From: an uncultured Collinsella sp.
GTDB lineage: Bacteria; Actinomycetota; Coriobacteriia; Coriobacteriales; Coriobacteriaceae
DNA: 48,211 nucleotides
NCBI GenBank assembly: GCA_938005465.1
Contig: CALLNU010000043.1
Span: 1-48,211, forward strand
Reading direction: 5' to 3'
In this document: in pieces, positions 1-8,319 of the stretch
Layout: every line of letters starts with the position of its first letter
Numbering within the stretch: the first letter of the stretch is position 1
Notes under the pieces: model-generated
Database searches by the model: none
Told to the model about the DNA's origin: nothing
The model's input: only the letters and a program-made list of their open reading frames with translations
Program-made: the position numbers and the translations under genes

Positions 1-53
1 CCCGCGACCCCAACCTTGGCAAGGTTGTGCTCTACCAACTGAGCCATGTCCGC
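1..53 (-). tRNA. tRNA-Gly(GCC), cut by the window start
   Basis: The minus strand reads the 5' part of a glycine tRNA: acceptor strand GCGGACA, D arm, anticodon arm with loop TTGCCAA (anticodon GCC) and the start of the T arm. All 53 bases match the complete tRNA-Gly at 2099-2174. The T loop, 3' acceptor strand and CCA lie outside the window, so whether this copy is complete cannot be seen. Confidence 0.93.
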
Positions 54-65
54 TTACGAGGATTA

Positions 66-113
66 ATCTTACGTGATGCCCGCATCCTATGCAAGAACTT
101 TTTTTGAAAAGTT
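66..113 (-). promoter_or_regulatory. Promoter of the truncated tRNA-Gly
   Basis: On the minus strand a -35 TTGCAT (89-94) lies 17 bp from a -10 TAAGAT (66-71), just ahead of the tRNA 5' end at 53. Directly upstream of the -35 is a T-tract/A-tract block (96-113) ending AAAAAAAGTTC before TTGC. The same block precedes the other two tRNA genes in the window and resembles an UP element. Confidence 0.75.
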
Positions 114-185
114 TTGCGACGCTCTCGCGAGGGCATCAGTCGTCACGAAAGGCGCGAACAAACGCAGGCTCGCAGCGAGATGCCC

Positions 186-1919
186 CTACATCTCACCGAG
201 CATGATCCAGGCAGAGCTGTCCTGCGCGAGCCTGCCGTCTGCAAGCGGTGATGAGGTGAGCAGGACCCTGCCCGCCGGCAGCTCCACGGGTGCTGCACCG
301 AAGTTCGTCACACACGTCCAGCCGTTATCGCGGCGATAGGCGATGACGCCGCCCTCAGCGCCCTCGGCACCATCCGCAAGACCGGTGCGCCCGTCAAGAT
401 CGAGCCACGCAAGATCGTTGGCGCACCCGCGCAGCTTGCGCCGCAGCCAGAGGGCGTCACGATAGAGCGCAAGCATCGATGTCGGGTCCACTTCTTCCCT
501 ATCGGCAGCATAATCGGAAAACCATGCAGGCTGCGGCAGATGGGGCGCCGCATCGGCGTCTGCCGGCGAAAACCCAAACGATCCGCCATGCGCGGGATCG
601 TCCGCCGCCACCCACGGCAGGGGCACACGACAGCCGTCGCGCCCCTTCTCACGCTTCGGTCCGTGCGTATTGGTCGCAGTAGGGTCTTCGAGTGCAGCCC
701 ACGGGATATCAGCCACCTCAAAAAGGCCGAGCTCCTCGCCCTGATACACGTATGCCGAGCCCGGAAGCGCCAGTTCAAGCAAAAGGGCCGCCCGCGCGCG
801 GCGCTCGCCGAGTTCACGGTCGTCGTCATAAGACGACCCGTCACGTAAGAGCCAGTCGAGCGCAATCTGGTGGTAGCGCGTCGCCTTGATTTGCGGCAGG
901 GCATAGCGTGTCGCCACGCGCGGCACGTCGTGGTTGGAGAGTACCCAGGTCGAGGCGGAATCGGATTCGACGGCTGCCTTCAAGCCCTTCTCGATTGCAG
1001 TGTGCATGTCATCATAGGTCCAAGTGGCCTTGGCAAACTCAAAGTTGAATGTCTGGCCAAGCTCGCTGGAACGCGCGTAGAGATACTGGCGCTCGGGCAG
1101 CACCCACGCCTCGGCAACGGCACTGCGCGGCGGATTATAGCGGTCGAACACGCGGCGCCACTCGCGATAGATCTCGTGGACCTCATTGCGGTCCCACAGC
1201 GGATGGGTGCCGTCGTCAACCATGTCATCGCCCTCGGCGAGATGCCACCGGTCGAGGTCATCGCGGTCGAGATCCTTGGCGAGACCCTACGCCACATCAA
1301 TGCGAAAGCCGTCGACGCCTCGATCGCTCCAAAACGCCAGGACGTCGCAAAAGAGCGCGTGAACCTCAGGGCATGACCAGTCAAAGTCCGGCTGCTCGGG
1401 CGTAAACATGTGCAGATACCACTGACCGTCCGCAACACGCGTCCATGCGGGGCCGCCAAAGTTGGCATTCCAATTGGTGGGAGGCAGCTCGCCATGCTCG
1501 CCGCGACCATCGCGGAAGATATAACGGGCGCGTTCGGGCGATCCGGGGCCGGCGGCAAGAGCGGCTTTGAACCAGGGGTGCTGGTTGGATGAATGGTTGG
1601 GCACGATGTCGACGATGACCTTGATGCCGCGCGCGTGAGCCGCAGCGATCATGTCATCGAAGTCGTCAAGCGAGCCGAGACGTGGGTCGACATCGCAGTA
1701 GTCCGCCACATCATAGCCGCCATCGACAAGAGGCGAAGGGTAAAACGGGCTCAGCCAGATGGCCTCGATACCCAGCCGCTCAAGATAGTCCATCTGCTGG
1801 GTAATGCCCGCGATATCGCCCAGACCCGAACCAGTCGAATCCTTAAACGAGCGCGGGTAGATCTGATAGATCGCGGCATCGGACATCCATGAGCGCGAAG
1901 AAGACTTTTCTGTAGCCAT
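186..1919 (-). pseudogene. GH13 alpha-glucosidase interrupted by an in-frame TAG
   Basis: Glycoside hydrolase family 13 enzyme, closest in style to actinobacterial alpha-glucosidases/oligo-1,6-glucosidases that release glucose from alpha-glucosides in the cytoplasm. ATG at 1919 follows GGGAG. The 577-codon frame is full length for the family. Region I (VPNHSS, about 107-111), the nucleophile Asp208 in GFRIDVA, the acid/base Glu270 in VAEAW and Asp331 in SNHD are all present. Codon 211, three residues after the nucleophile, is TAG (1287-1289) where relatives have VAHG or similar. The frame continues without any indel on both sides, so the stop is a point change and not a frameshift. As written only a 210-residue fragment would be made; a restart at ATG 1223 would lack the nucleophile. 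Recent nonsense mutation, strain polymorphism or base-call error are all possible. Confidence 0.88.
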
Positions 1920-2064
1920 GGGGCGTATCTCCCTTGCAACGAGGTTATGCGAGATGCCCACGATGATACGCCCAAAGCGGACATTCGCGGCAAACAACGC
2001 CACAGCCACGACCCAAAACGCTCGCCCCCTCTCGGGTTCGAGCCTAGGAGATAGGTACAAAAAA

Positions 2065-2090
2065 AGCCCGGCTACCGTAGTAGTCGGGCT
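2065..2090 (-). terminator. Intrinsic terminator after tRNA-Gly
   Basis: An 11-bp stem (AGCCCG outer part, one G-T pair) with loop CGTA is followed on the minus strand by a run of T (plus-strand A at 2059-2064). It lies 8 nt past the CCA end of tRNA-Gly. Confidence 0.9.
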
Positions 2091-2098
2091 GTTGCGTT

Positions 2099-2174
2099 TG
2101 GAGCGGACAACGGGGCTCGAACCCGCGACCCCAACCTTGGCAAGGTTGTGCTCTACCAACTGAGCCATGTCCGC
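2099..2174 (-). tRNA. tRNA-Gly(GCC)
   Basis: Complete 76-nt cloverleaf with encoded CCA. Acceptor GCGGACA pairs with TGTCCGC, the discriminator is T as is usual for bacterial tRNA-Gly, the anticodon loop is TTGCCAA (GCC), and the T loop is TTCGAGC. It is identical over 53 nt to the partial copy at 1-53 in the same orientation. Confidence 0.97.
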
Positions 2175-2186
2175 TTGCGGGTTATT

Positions 2187-2235
2187 AATTTACGCGAGTT
2201 GTCCAAAAGACGCAAGTACTTTTTTCAAAAAACTT
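2187..2235 (-). promoter_or_regulatory. tRNA-Gly promoter with UP-like A/T tract
   Basis: The minus strand has -35 TTGCGT (2210-2215), a 17-bp spacer and -10 TAAATT (2187-2192). Upstream of the -35 is TTTTTTGAAAAAAGTAC (to about 2232), which ends in the GTnCTTGC junction seen at all three tRNA promoters here. Confidence 0.78.
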
Positions 2236-2279
2236 GTCTGCCGCATGTTCTTAGTAGCTAAACGCGCTAAAGCGATTGG

Positions 2280-3026
2280 CTAGGCACACGATTCCAGCGC
2301 TCCGCTAAACAGCTTCACCATCTGTACGCGCGTGCCGGCGCCGTCCGTACGACGAGCAACCTCCACGTTATCGACGAGCATACGCATAAGCTTGATGCCA
2401 CGGCCGCGCTCCTCGGATGCGACCGGCTCGCTCGTTTCATCGATAGAATAGCCGGCACCTCGATCAAGCACCTCAACCACAACGCGATCGCCATAGGCCT
2501 GAACCGTCAGGACGCACCCGATACCGCCCGCATGGTCATAGGCATTACCCAGCGCCTCCCCCGACGCCAATGCGACATCGTAGCGCTCGTCACGGCGCAA
2601 CGGAAGCGATTCAAGGAGTTCGGCGATGCGATGTCGGTAGTATGGAAGATTCTCGATACCCTGACGGACCTCGACGCTCTTACTCCAGCGAGGCAGCTCC
2701 CCCACCGGAATGGCGGGAATAGACTCCCGTGCCGGCCCCGCGACATGAAGGATATCGACAAGACGAGCAATCTCCAAAAAGCGAACAACTTCACCCGATG
2801 CATTGACGAGCGAAAGCAGGCCTTCTCGCCTCATGAGCTCACGAGCGCGCGTAAGCAGGAATGCCAAGCCCGTCGAATCGATAAAGCTAACAGCCTGACA
2901 GTTGATGACAACACGACGCACGCCGCGGCCAATCAAAGCATCCAACCGCCGACGCAGCGCAGGCACCGTGGCGATGTCGATATCGCCTGGTGGCGTCAAA
3001 ACCGCTATGTCATTCCACTCATTCAT
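2280..3026 (-). CDS. Fused STAS-HATPase partner-switching regulator
   Basis: A 248-residue protein joining two roles that are usually separate. Residues 1-100 are a STAS domain like SpoIIAA/RsbV, with the phospho-acceptor region DSTG at 50-53. Residues about 110-245 are a GHKL ATPase like SpoIIAB/RsbW: N-box Glu157 and Asn161 in GEALGNAYDH, G1 box DRGAG (188-192), G2 box GRGIKLM (208-214). Kinases of this type phosphorylate STAS partners and hold sigma factors. ATG 3026 was chosen because it opens directly into the STAS beta strand; its GGGGA lies 11 nt upstream, a little far. A TTG at 3044 in frame is the alternative. The PP2C phosphatase gene ends 78 bp upstream, so the two form a likely dephosphorylation/phosphorylation switch. 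The target sigma factor is not in the window. Confidence 0.85.
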   Translation of the reverse strand: MNEWNDIAVLTPPGDIDIATVPALRRRLDALIGRGVRRVVINCQAVSFIDSTGLAFLLTRARELMRREGLLSLVNASGEVVRFLEIARLVDILHVAGPARESIPAIPVGELPRWSKSVEVRQGIENLPYYRHRIAELLESLPLRRDERYDVALASGEALGNAYDHAGGIGCVLTVQAYGDRVVVEVLDRGAGYSIDETSEPVASEERGRGIKLMRMLVDNVEVARRTDGAGTRVQMVKLFSGALESCA

Positions 3027-3104
3027 ACGACCATGGTTCCCCAAAAAAGCCCACTCGATGCATTCGTTTCCCCAACCGTACGGATTCAGCCCGCCCAGCG
3101 TCGT

Positions 3105-5450
3105 CTATGAACGACCCCGTAAAAACTCAAGGGACACCAATGCAATGTCATCGTCCAGCGCCGATTCGGTAAATCGGTCAAGCTCGCCCAAGACCTTGCC
3201 GCAGATTCCCGATACGCCCTCACCCGAGACAGAGAGCAGAAGGTCACGAAGGCGCTGCTCACCAAAGAACGCTCCGGTGCGGTCGCGGGCCTCAATCGTT
3301 CCGTCCGTATACATGAAGAGCATGTCGCCGGGAGCGAACGTAAACACGCCTGTCTCGTACACCATGCTCTCAAAGGCACCGATTACGCCCGATTGGCATC
3401 CAAGCAGCTCGACCTCTCCCCCACGGGCCTCGCCGCCACCCAGCGGCATCGACTCTGGCCTAATGACCATGGTCGGAGGATGGCCCGCCGAACAATACGT
3501 TGCGCGTCCGGCTTTAAGGTCAATCTTGGCGATAAAGGCCGTCACGAACGTCTCGACCCTCGAAAAGCCCATGAGCATGCTGTTAAGGGAGCGTGCCATG
3601 CGGGCCGGGCCAGCGCCCTCCCAGGCATATGCCGTCAGGGCCGTCTTGACGAGCGCGGACATCGATGCGGCCTCAATGCCTTTGCCAGACACATCACCCA
3701 AAATCATGACGGCGCAGTCGTCGGGAAGTCGGATGAGCGTATAGAAATCGCCGCCGACCAACGCCGAGTTCGTGGCCGACAGGTACACCGAATCGGTTGC
3801 GATACCCGGAACATCCCCCAGGGAATTTCTCATGCCGATCTGGAGGGTCTGAGCGATATGGCGCTCCTCGCGCTTTTGAGATTCGCCTTCGTAGATCAGT
3901 TCAAAGTCATGCGCCAAGTGCACCAAGTAGTCATATTCAAGGTCATCAATCGGCTCTTGGCTACCATCACGAAGCAGCAGCGCGCGCGTCGTCGGGCTCT
4001 TCGCAACAGAAGCAGGAACAATCGCGTCGTTACTGTGCTTGCCATCACCCTCAGAGCGCGGGCGCCCCGCCTCGATGCCGGAGTCGACGTAGAGACCTTG
4101 ACAAGGCAGACCATGCGCCCTAAGCCAGCCTCCCATAGGCATCGATTCGTCAACGCGAGTTATACGAACGTGTTTAAGGTCCTCGGCACTCGTACCGCCC
4201 AAAACAGATGCCTCAAAGCCATCAGGGCCAGCCCCCAGACGTGCCGCTGGCGCCGTCGTGGAAAAGAAAAGCTTCTCAGGGTCGTCCGGCAAGGCAACGC
4301 GACTGCCGCCTTCAAAATCTATGACGTAGGAATCCAGACTGGCGTCATACTCAACAGGGCAAAAATGGCAGTTAAGCATATTGCAGATCTCGGACGATAC
4401 CGCCTGGGTAGCCGCGGCAGAATCGTCTAGACAGGTAAACAACTCATCACGCAAGACATTGAGCGAGCGGCCAAGCTCGGCCGTGCGACGGGAGCGAAGG
4501 CTCGATGCCATGCCGACCAGCTGGATAGACAGGTAATCGCAAATGACCTCGAGCACATTAACGTCATAGGCAAGCGGTGCCTGAGGGCGTTTCCAACCAA
4601 CTTCCAGCACGCCAAGGATCTGCGTACCGTAAAAAACGGGAAGACAGATCTCGCTGCGGTACGGAGGCATATCCTGCATACGCAACAGGTGCTTAGAACG
4701 ATTGTCCAGGTCCATAAACATACCGGAGGCGGCCTTATCACCCTTAAGGTCCTGTTGAATCGACAAGCGACAGGCACGCGACTCACGAAGAACATACGTC
4801 GGAATGCCAGCGCCATACGGCAAAAACTCAGGCAGGTAGCTGTCGTACAGCTCCTTGGAAACACCGCGAAGTTTAAAACCGCCGCTCTCAGAAAAATAGA
4901 TAGCAGCACCCGAAGCATCGAGCGTTCCTACAAGCCGGTTCAAAACGGTATCAAGTAGGCTGGGCAGCTCATCGGAGCCCACGGTACTCATAATGACCGA
5001 GAGCGTGCCAGAGAGGCGCTTGTTAGCCACTCTAAGCTCCGAAAGAGCACGCTTGAGCTGACGGTCGTGCGAATACTGTTCTTCGATGCTATGGAGCGCC
5101 ACCAGGACACGTGGCGCGCGGCGCCCAAAGATGCGTGGAGGCGTTACGGAGCCCGCACGAACCAAGACGGGGATAAAGGAGCCGTCACTCAGCTTGAGCA
5201 TCAGTTCGTTCTCGGAGCCATCAGTTTCAAATGGCAGACGATGTTCCGTCGCACGTTCAAAAGCGGACGAGTACAGGACGTCTTTAACATCTCCACCAAT
5301 GACGTCGGCGCGTTCCTCGCACATCAAACCAAGTAAGCGATTATTCACATGCAGAATGGTTCCGTCGAGCTCGCAGATGATGACAGCATCGCTCGTGATC
5401 TCGACTAGTTGGGCAACGTCTGCCCACTCGTTCTGTTCAAGCGTTTCCAT
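3105..5450 (-). CDS. PAS-GAF-PP2C (RsbU/SpoIIE-type) serine phosphatase
   Basis: A 781-residue cytoplasmic sensor phosphatase. A PAS domain (about 10-125) is followed by a short coiled segment, a GAF domain (about 165-315), a second GAF-like sensor stretch (about 335-510) and a SpoIIE-type PP2C domain (about 530-778). Metal-binding motifs are present: GGDF (566-569), LGDVSGKG (584-591), YTDGT (714-718) and DDDIA (766-770). No membrane segment is visible, so the signal is probably intracellular. By family it dephosphorylates a phospho-STAS protein; the STAS-HATPase fusion encoded just downstream is the obvious substrate. ATG 5450 starts 30 bp past the tRNA-Leu terminator, so a promoter must lie close by or expression depends on readthrough. 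Confidence 0.9.
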   Translation of the reverse strand: METLEQNEWADVAQLVEITSDAVIICELDGTILHVNNRLLGLMCEERADVIGGDVKDVLYSSAFERATEHRLPFETDGSENELMLKLSDGSFIPVLVRAGSVTPPRIFGRRAPRVLVALHSIEEQYSHDRQLKRALSELRVANKRLSGTLSVIMSTVGSDELPSLLDTVLNRLVGTLDASGAAIYFSESGGFKLRGVSKELYDSYLPEFLPYGAGIPTYVLRESRACRLSIQQDLKGDKAASGMFMDLDNRSKHLLRMQDMPPYRSEICLPVFYGTQILGVLEVGWKRPQAPLAYDVNVLEVICDYLSIQLVGMASSLRSRRTAELGRSLNVLRDELFTCLDDSAAATQAVSSEICNMLNCHFCPVEYDASLDSYVIDFEGGSRVALPDDPEKLFFSTTAPAARLGAGPDGFEASVLGGTSAEDLKHVRITRVDESMPMGGWLRAHGLPCQGLYVDSGIEAGRPRSEGDGKHSNDAIVPASVAKSPTTRALLLRDGSQEPIDDLEYDYLVHLAHDFELIYEGESQKREERHIAQTLQIGMRNSLGDVPGIATDSVYLSATNSALVGGDFYTLIRLPDDCAVMILGDVSGKGIEAASMSALVKTALTAYAWEGAGPARMARSLNSMLMGFSRVETFVTAFIAKIDLKAGRATYCSAGHPPTMVIRPESMPLGGGEARGGEVELLGCQSGVIGAFESMVYETGVFTFAPGDMLFMYTDGTIEARDRTGAFFGEQRLRDLLLSVSGEGVSGICGKVLGELDRFTESALDDDIALVSLEFLRGRS

Positions 5451-5480
5451 CGTGGACCCCGCCGTCTATCGGTAACAAAA

Positions 5481-5498
5481 AAGCCTCCGAAGAGGCTT
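5481..5498 (-). terminator. Intrinsic terminator after tRNA-Leu
   Basis: Seven-bp stem AAGCCTC/GAGGCTT with a TTCG loop on the minus strand, followed by TTTTTT. It lies 11 nt past the CCA of tRNA-Leu. Confidence 0.93.
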
Positions 5499-5509
5499 CT
5501 CAAATGCGA

Positions 5510-5599
5510 TGGTGTCGGAGGCGGGACTTGAACCCGCATGACCAAAAAGCGGTCACTAGCACCTCAAGCTAGCGCGTCTGCCAATTCCGCCACTCCGAC
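5510..5599 (-). tRNA. tRNA-Leu(GAG)
   Basis: Ninety-nt class II tRNA with encoded CCA. Acceptor GTCGGAG pairs with CTCCGAC; the anticodon stem CTAGC/GCTAG encloses loop TTGAGGT (anticodon GAG). The long variable arm TGACC...GGTCA is typical of leucine tRNAs. Confidence 0.96.
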
Positions 5600-5656
5600 A
5601 TGCTATGTTGTTGATTCACGGTTCGTTTTGTTGGACCCGCGCGTTCAACGAGAAAG

Positions 5657-5706
5657 ATAATAACCTATGATTCGAGAACTGTGCAAGCACTTTTTTCAAA
5701 AAAGTT
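5657..5706 (-). promoter_or_regulatory. tRNA-Leu promoter with UP-like A/T tract
   Basis: The minus strand has -35 TTGCAC (5681-5686), an 18-bp spacer and -10 TATTAT (5657-5662). Immediately upstream is AACTTTTTTGAAAAAAGTG, ending in the same GTnCTTGC junction as the two tRNA-Gly promoters. The leader to the tRNA would be about 50 nt. Confidence 0.75.
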
Positions 5707-5743
5707 TACAAATTTGTAAATGCGCAGGTAGATCCGTGTGTCC

Positions 5744-5868
5744 GGCCCCGAATCGGTGTTGCCTCCCGGCGCGTCCTCGGGCATGAGCGATATTTTGCTG
5801 CGCACTTCGTGCTGCAAAATATCGCTCCCCCTGCGGAATGCGCCGGGAGGCAACACCGATTCGGGGCC
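5744..5868 (+). repeat. Long hairpin element 1 (conserved internal segments)
   Basis: A 125-bp imperfect palindrome. Outer arms 5744-5772 and 5840-5868 are perfect 29-nt complements. Inner arms 5785-5798 and 5814-5827 are perfect 14-nt complements. The apex is GCAC-TTC-GTGC. Between outer and inner stems lie GTCCTCGGGCAT (5773-5784) and CCCCTGCGGAAT (5828-5839). Those two segments recur at the same places in element 2 (6050-6181, opposite strand), while the arms do not match in sequence. There are no coding features and no T-run, so it is not a simple terminator. It could be a structured RNA, a DNA cruciform recognised by a protein, or a non-autonomous element. The structure is seen directly; its function is unknown. 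Confidence 0.85.
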
Positions 5869-5929
5869 TGCAAATACGTACTTCAGGCACAGTTCTCAAA
5901 CATGTTCTGGGAGCTGATATAAATTTAGT

Positions 5930-5984
5930 GGCTCGGCTTTGCCTAGCCCTTATATAAGGAGGCCGGAGCTAAAGCTCCGGCCTC
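5930..5984. repeat. Three abutting palindromes between the long hairpins
   Basis: GGCTCGGC-ttt-GCCTAGCC (5930-5948, one mismatch) abuts CCTTATATAAGG (5948-5959, a perfect 12-bp palindrome), which abuts a 12-bp stem GAGGCCGGAGCT with a 2-nt loop (5959-5984). The last could be a weak terminator on the plus strand, but its T-tract is poor. The whole stretch 5600-6197 holds no credible gene: it contains the tRNA-Leu promoter, the two long hairpins and this cluster. Confidence 0.6.
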
Positions 5985-6049
5985 GCTATCTTTCCCATTA
6001 GATTAAGTGAGCGATCAAGGAATCGCACCCCCTCTGCAGTGGTAACACA

Positions 6050-6181
6050 GGGCCCGTGCTGGACTTAGTTTTCAGAACATTCCGCAGACCAGGAAACCCC
6101 CTTATCCGCGGCTCCGAAGGAGCAGGATAAGGGGGTTTCCATGGTCGAGGACGTTCTGAAAACTAAGTCCAGCGCGGGCCC
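6050..6181 (-). repeat. Long hairpin element 2 (3' of the opp operon)
   Basis: A 132-bp imperfect palindrome read on the minus strand, beginning 16 nt after the oppF stop. Outer arms 6153-6181 and 6050-6078 are 29 nt each, complementary apart from one G-T pair. Inner arms 6125-6140 and 6092-6107 are 16-nt perfect complements. The apex is GCTCC-TTC-GGAGC. The segments between stems are GTCCTCGACCAT (6141-6152) and TGGTCTGCGGAAT (6079-6091), which match element 1 at 10 of 12 positions and over CTGCGGAAT. It would be transcribed at the 3' end of opp mRNA and might terminate or protect it, but no U-tract follows. Confidence 0.85.
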
Positions 6182-6197
6182 GGACGAGAACAACCGA

Positions 6198-7225
<1,028 letters not shown>

Positions 7226-7226
<1 letters not shown>

Positions 7227-8317
7227 TACGCCTCGCCTCCCTTCTTGGAATCCTTGCGCGTACGGGACGTCTCAGGAGCGTTCTTGAGGAACTCGGGGTC
7301 ACCGGAGTAGTGGCACGCAGAGTAGTGACTAGACTCGGTGACGACACGCTCGGGGCGCTGCTTGCGGCACTTATCGGTCGCATAGGGACAACGAGGCGAG
7401 AACACGCAGCCCTCGGGCAGGTTCATGAGCGAAGGCGGGTTGCCGTGAATCGGCGTCAATGGCTTCTTCTCCTCGATGGCCTGCTCCGGAATGGAACGAA
7501 TAAGACCCCAGGTGTAGGGATGGCGGCTCTCGTAGAAGATTTCCTCAGCAGTACCGAACTCGACGGGACGGCCGGCGTACATAACCATGATCTTGTCGGC
7601 CATATCAGCGACGACACCCAGGTCATGGGTGATCATGATGATGGCGTTGCCGTTCTTCTCCTGCATTTCCTGCATAAGCTCGATAATCTGAGCCTGAATG
7701 GTAACGTCCAGGGCCGTCGTGGGTTCGTCGGCAATCAGGATATCGGGGTCGCAGGCAAGGGCCATGGCAATCATGACGCGCTGACGCATACCGCCAGAGA
7801 ACTGGTGCGGATACTCATTGACGCGCTTCTCGGGCTCGGGAATACCAACGAGGTCCAAAAGCTCGGTGGCACGCTTGAGCGCCTCCTGCTTGGAGTAACC
7901 ACGGTGCAGACGAAGGCCCTCGCCCACCTGCTTGCCGATCTTATAGACCGGGTTCAAGGAGGTCATAGGATCCTGGAAGATCATCGCGATATCGTTACCG
8001 CGAATGTGCTGCATCTCTTCCTCAGTCATCTCGAGGATCGAACGACCGCGATAGCGAACGTCGCCGCCCTCAATCTTTCCCGGAGGCATCGAGATGAGGC
8101 CCATGATGGTCATGGCGGTCACGGACTTACCAGAGCCGGACTCACCGACGACGCCCAGGGTCTCGCCGCGATCGAGCGTGTAGGAGACACCGTCGACAGC
8201 GCGAACGACGCCATCCTCGGTGTGGAAATACATCTTTAGGTCATCGACCTCGAGCAGATGCTGGCCCTCGGGAACCGGCTGGTCCTTCAGGTCCACATAG
8301 TTCTTGTTCTTCTTCAT
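7226..8317 (-). CDS. oppD: Oligopeptide ABC transporter ATPase OppD
   Basis: A 363-residue ATPase, partner of OppF in the heterodimeric motor. Walker A GESGSGKS (about 58-65), signature FSGGMRQR, Walker B ILIADEPTTALD and the H-loop ITHD are present. The C-terminal oligo_HPY segment keeps four cysteines (GCVFSPRC, KC, AC). Three nt separate it from oppC; it overlaps oppF by one base. Confidence 0.93.
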
Positions 8318-8319
8318 CC

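Noticed and set aside
1287..1289. TAG as pyrrolysine or programmed readthrough
   Set aside because: The position is not catalytic and is an ordinary residue in relatives; no readthrough structure or pyl gene is visible. A plain nonsense change is simpler.
1920..2168. N-terminal extension of the GH13 gene through tRNA-Gly
   Set aside because: The apparent peptide is the translation of the tRNA and its terminator. The GGGAG before ATG 1919 and the family N-terminus fix the real start.
5744..6181. Hairpin pair as CRISPR repeats, integron attC sites or a MITE
   Set aside because: There is no repeat-spacer periodicity and no cas genes. attC sites keep conserved ends, and MITE copies share terminal repeats, whereas here the ends differ and the interior is conserved. 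No integrase or transposase is nearby.
5744..6181. Retron msr-msd
   Set aside because: Long inverted repeats fit loosely, but no reverse transcriptase gene lies in the window and there is no branching-G context.
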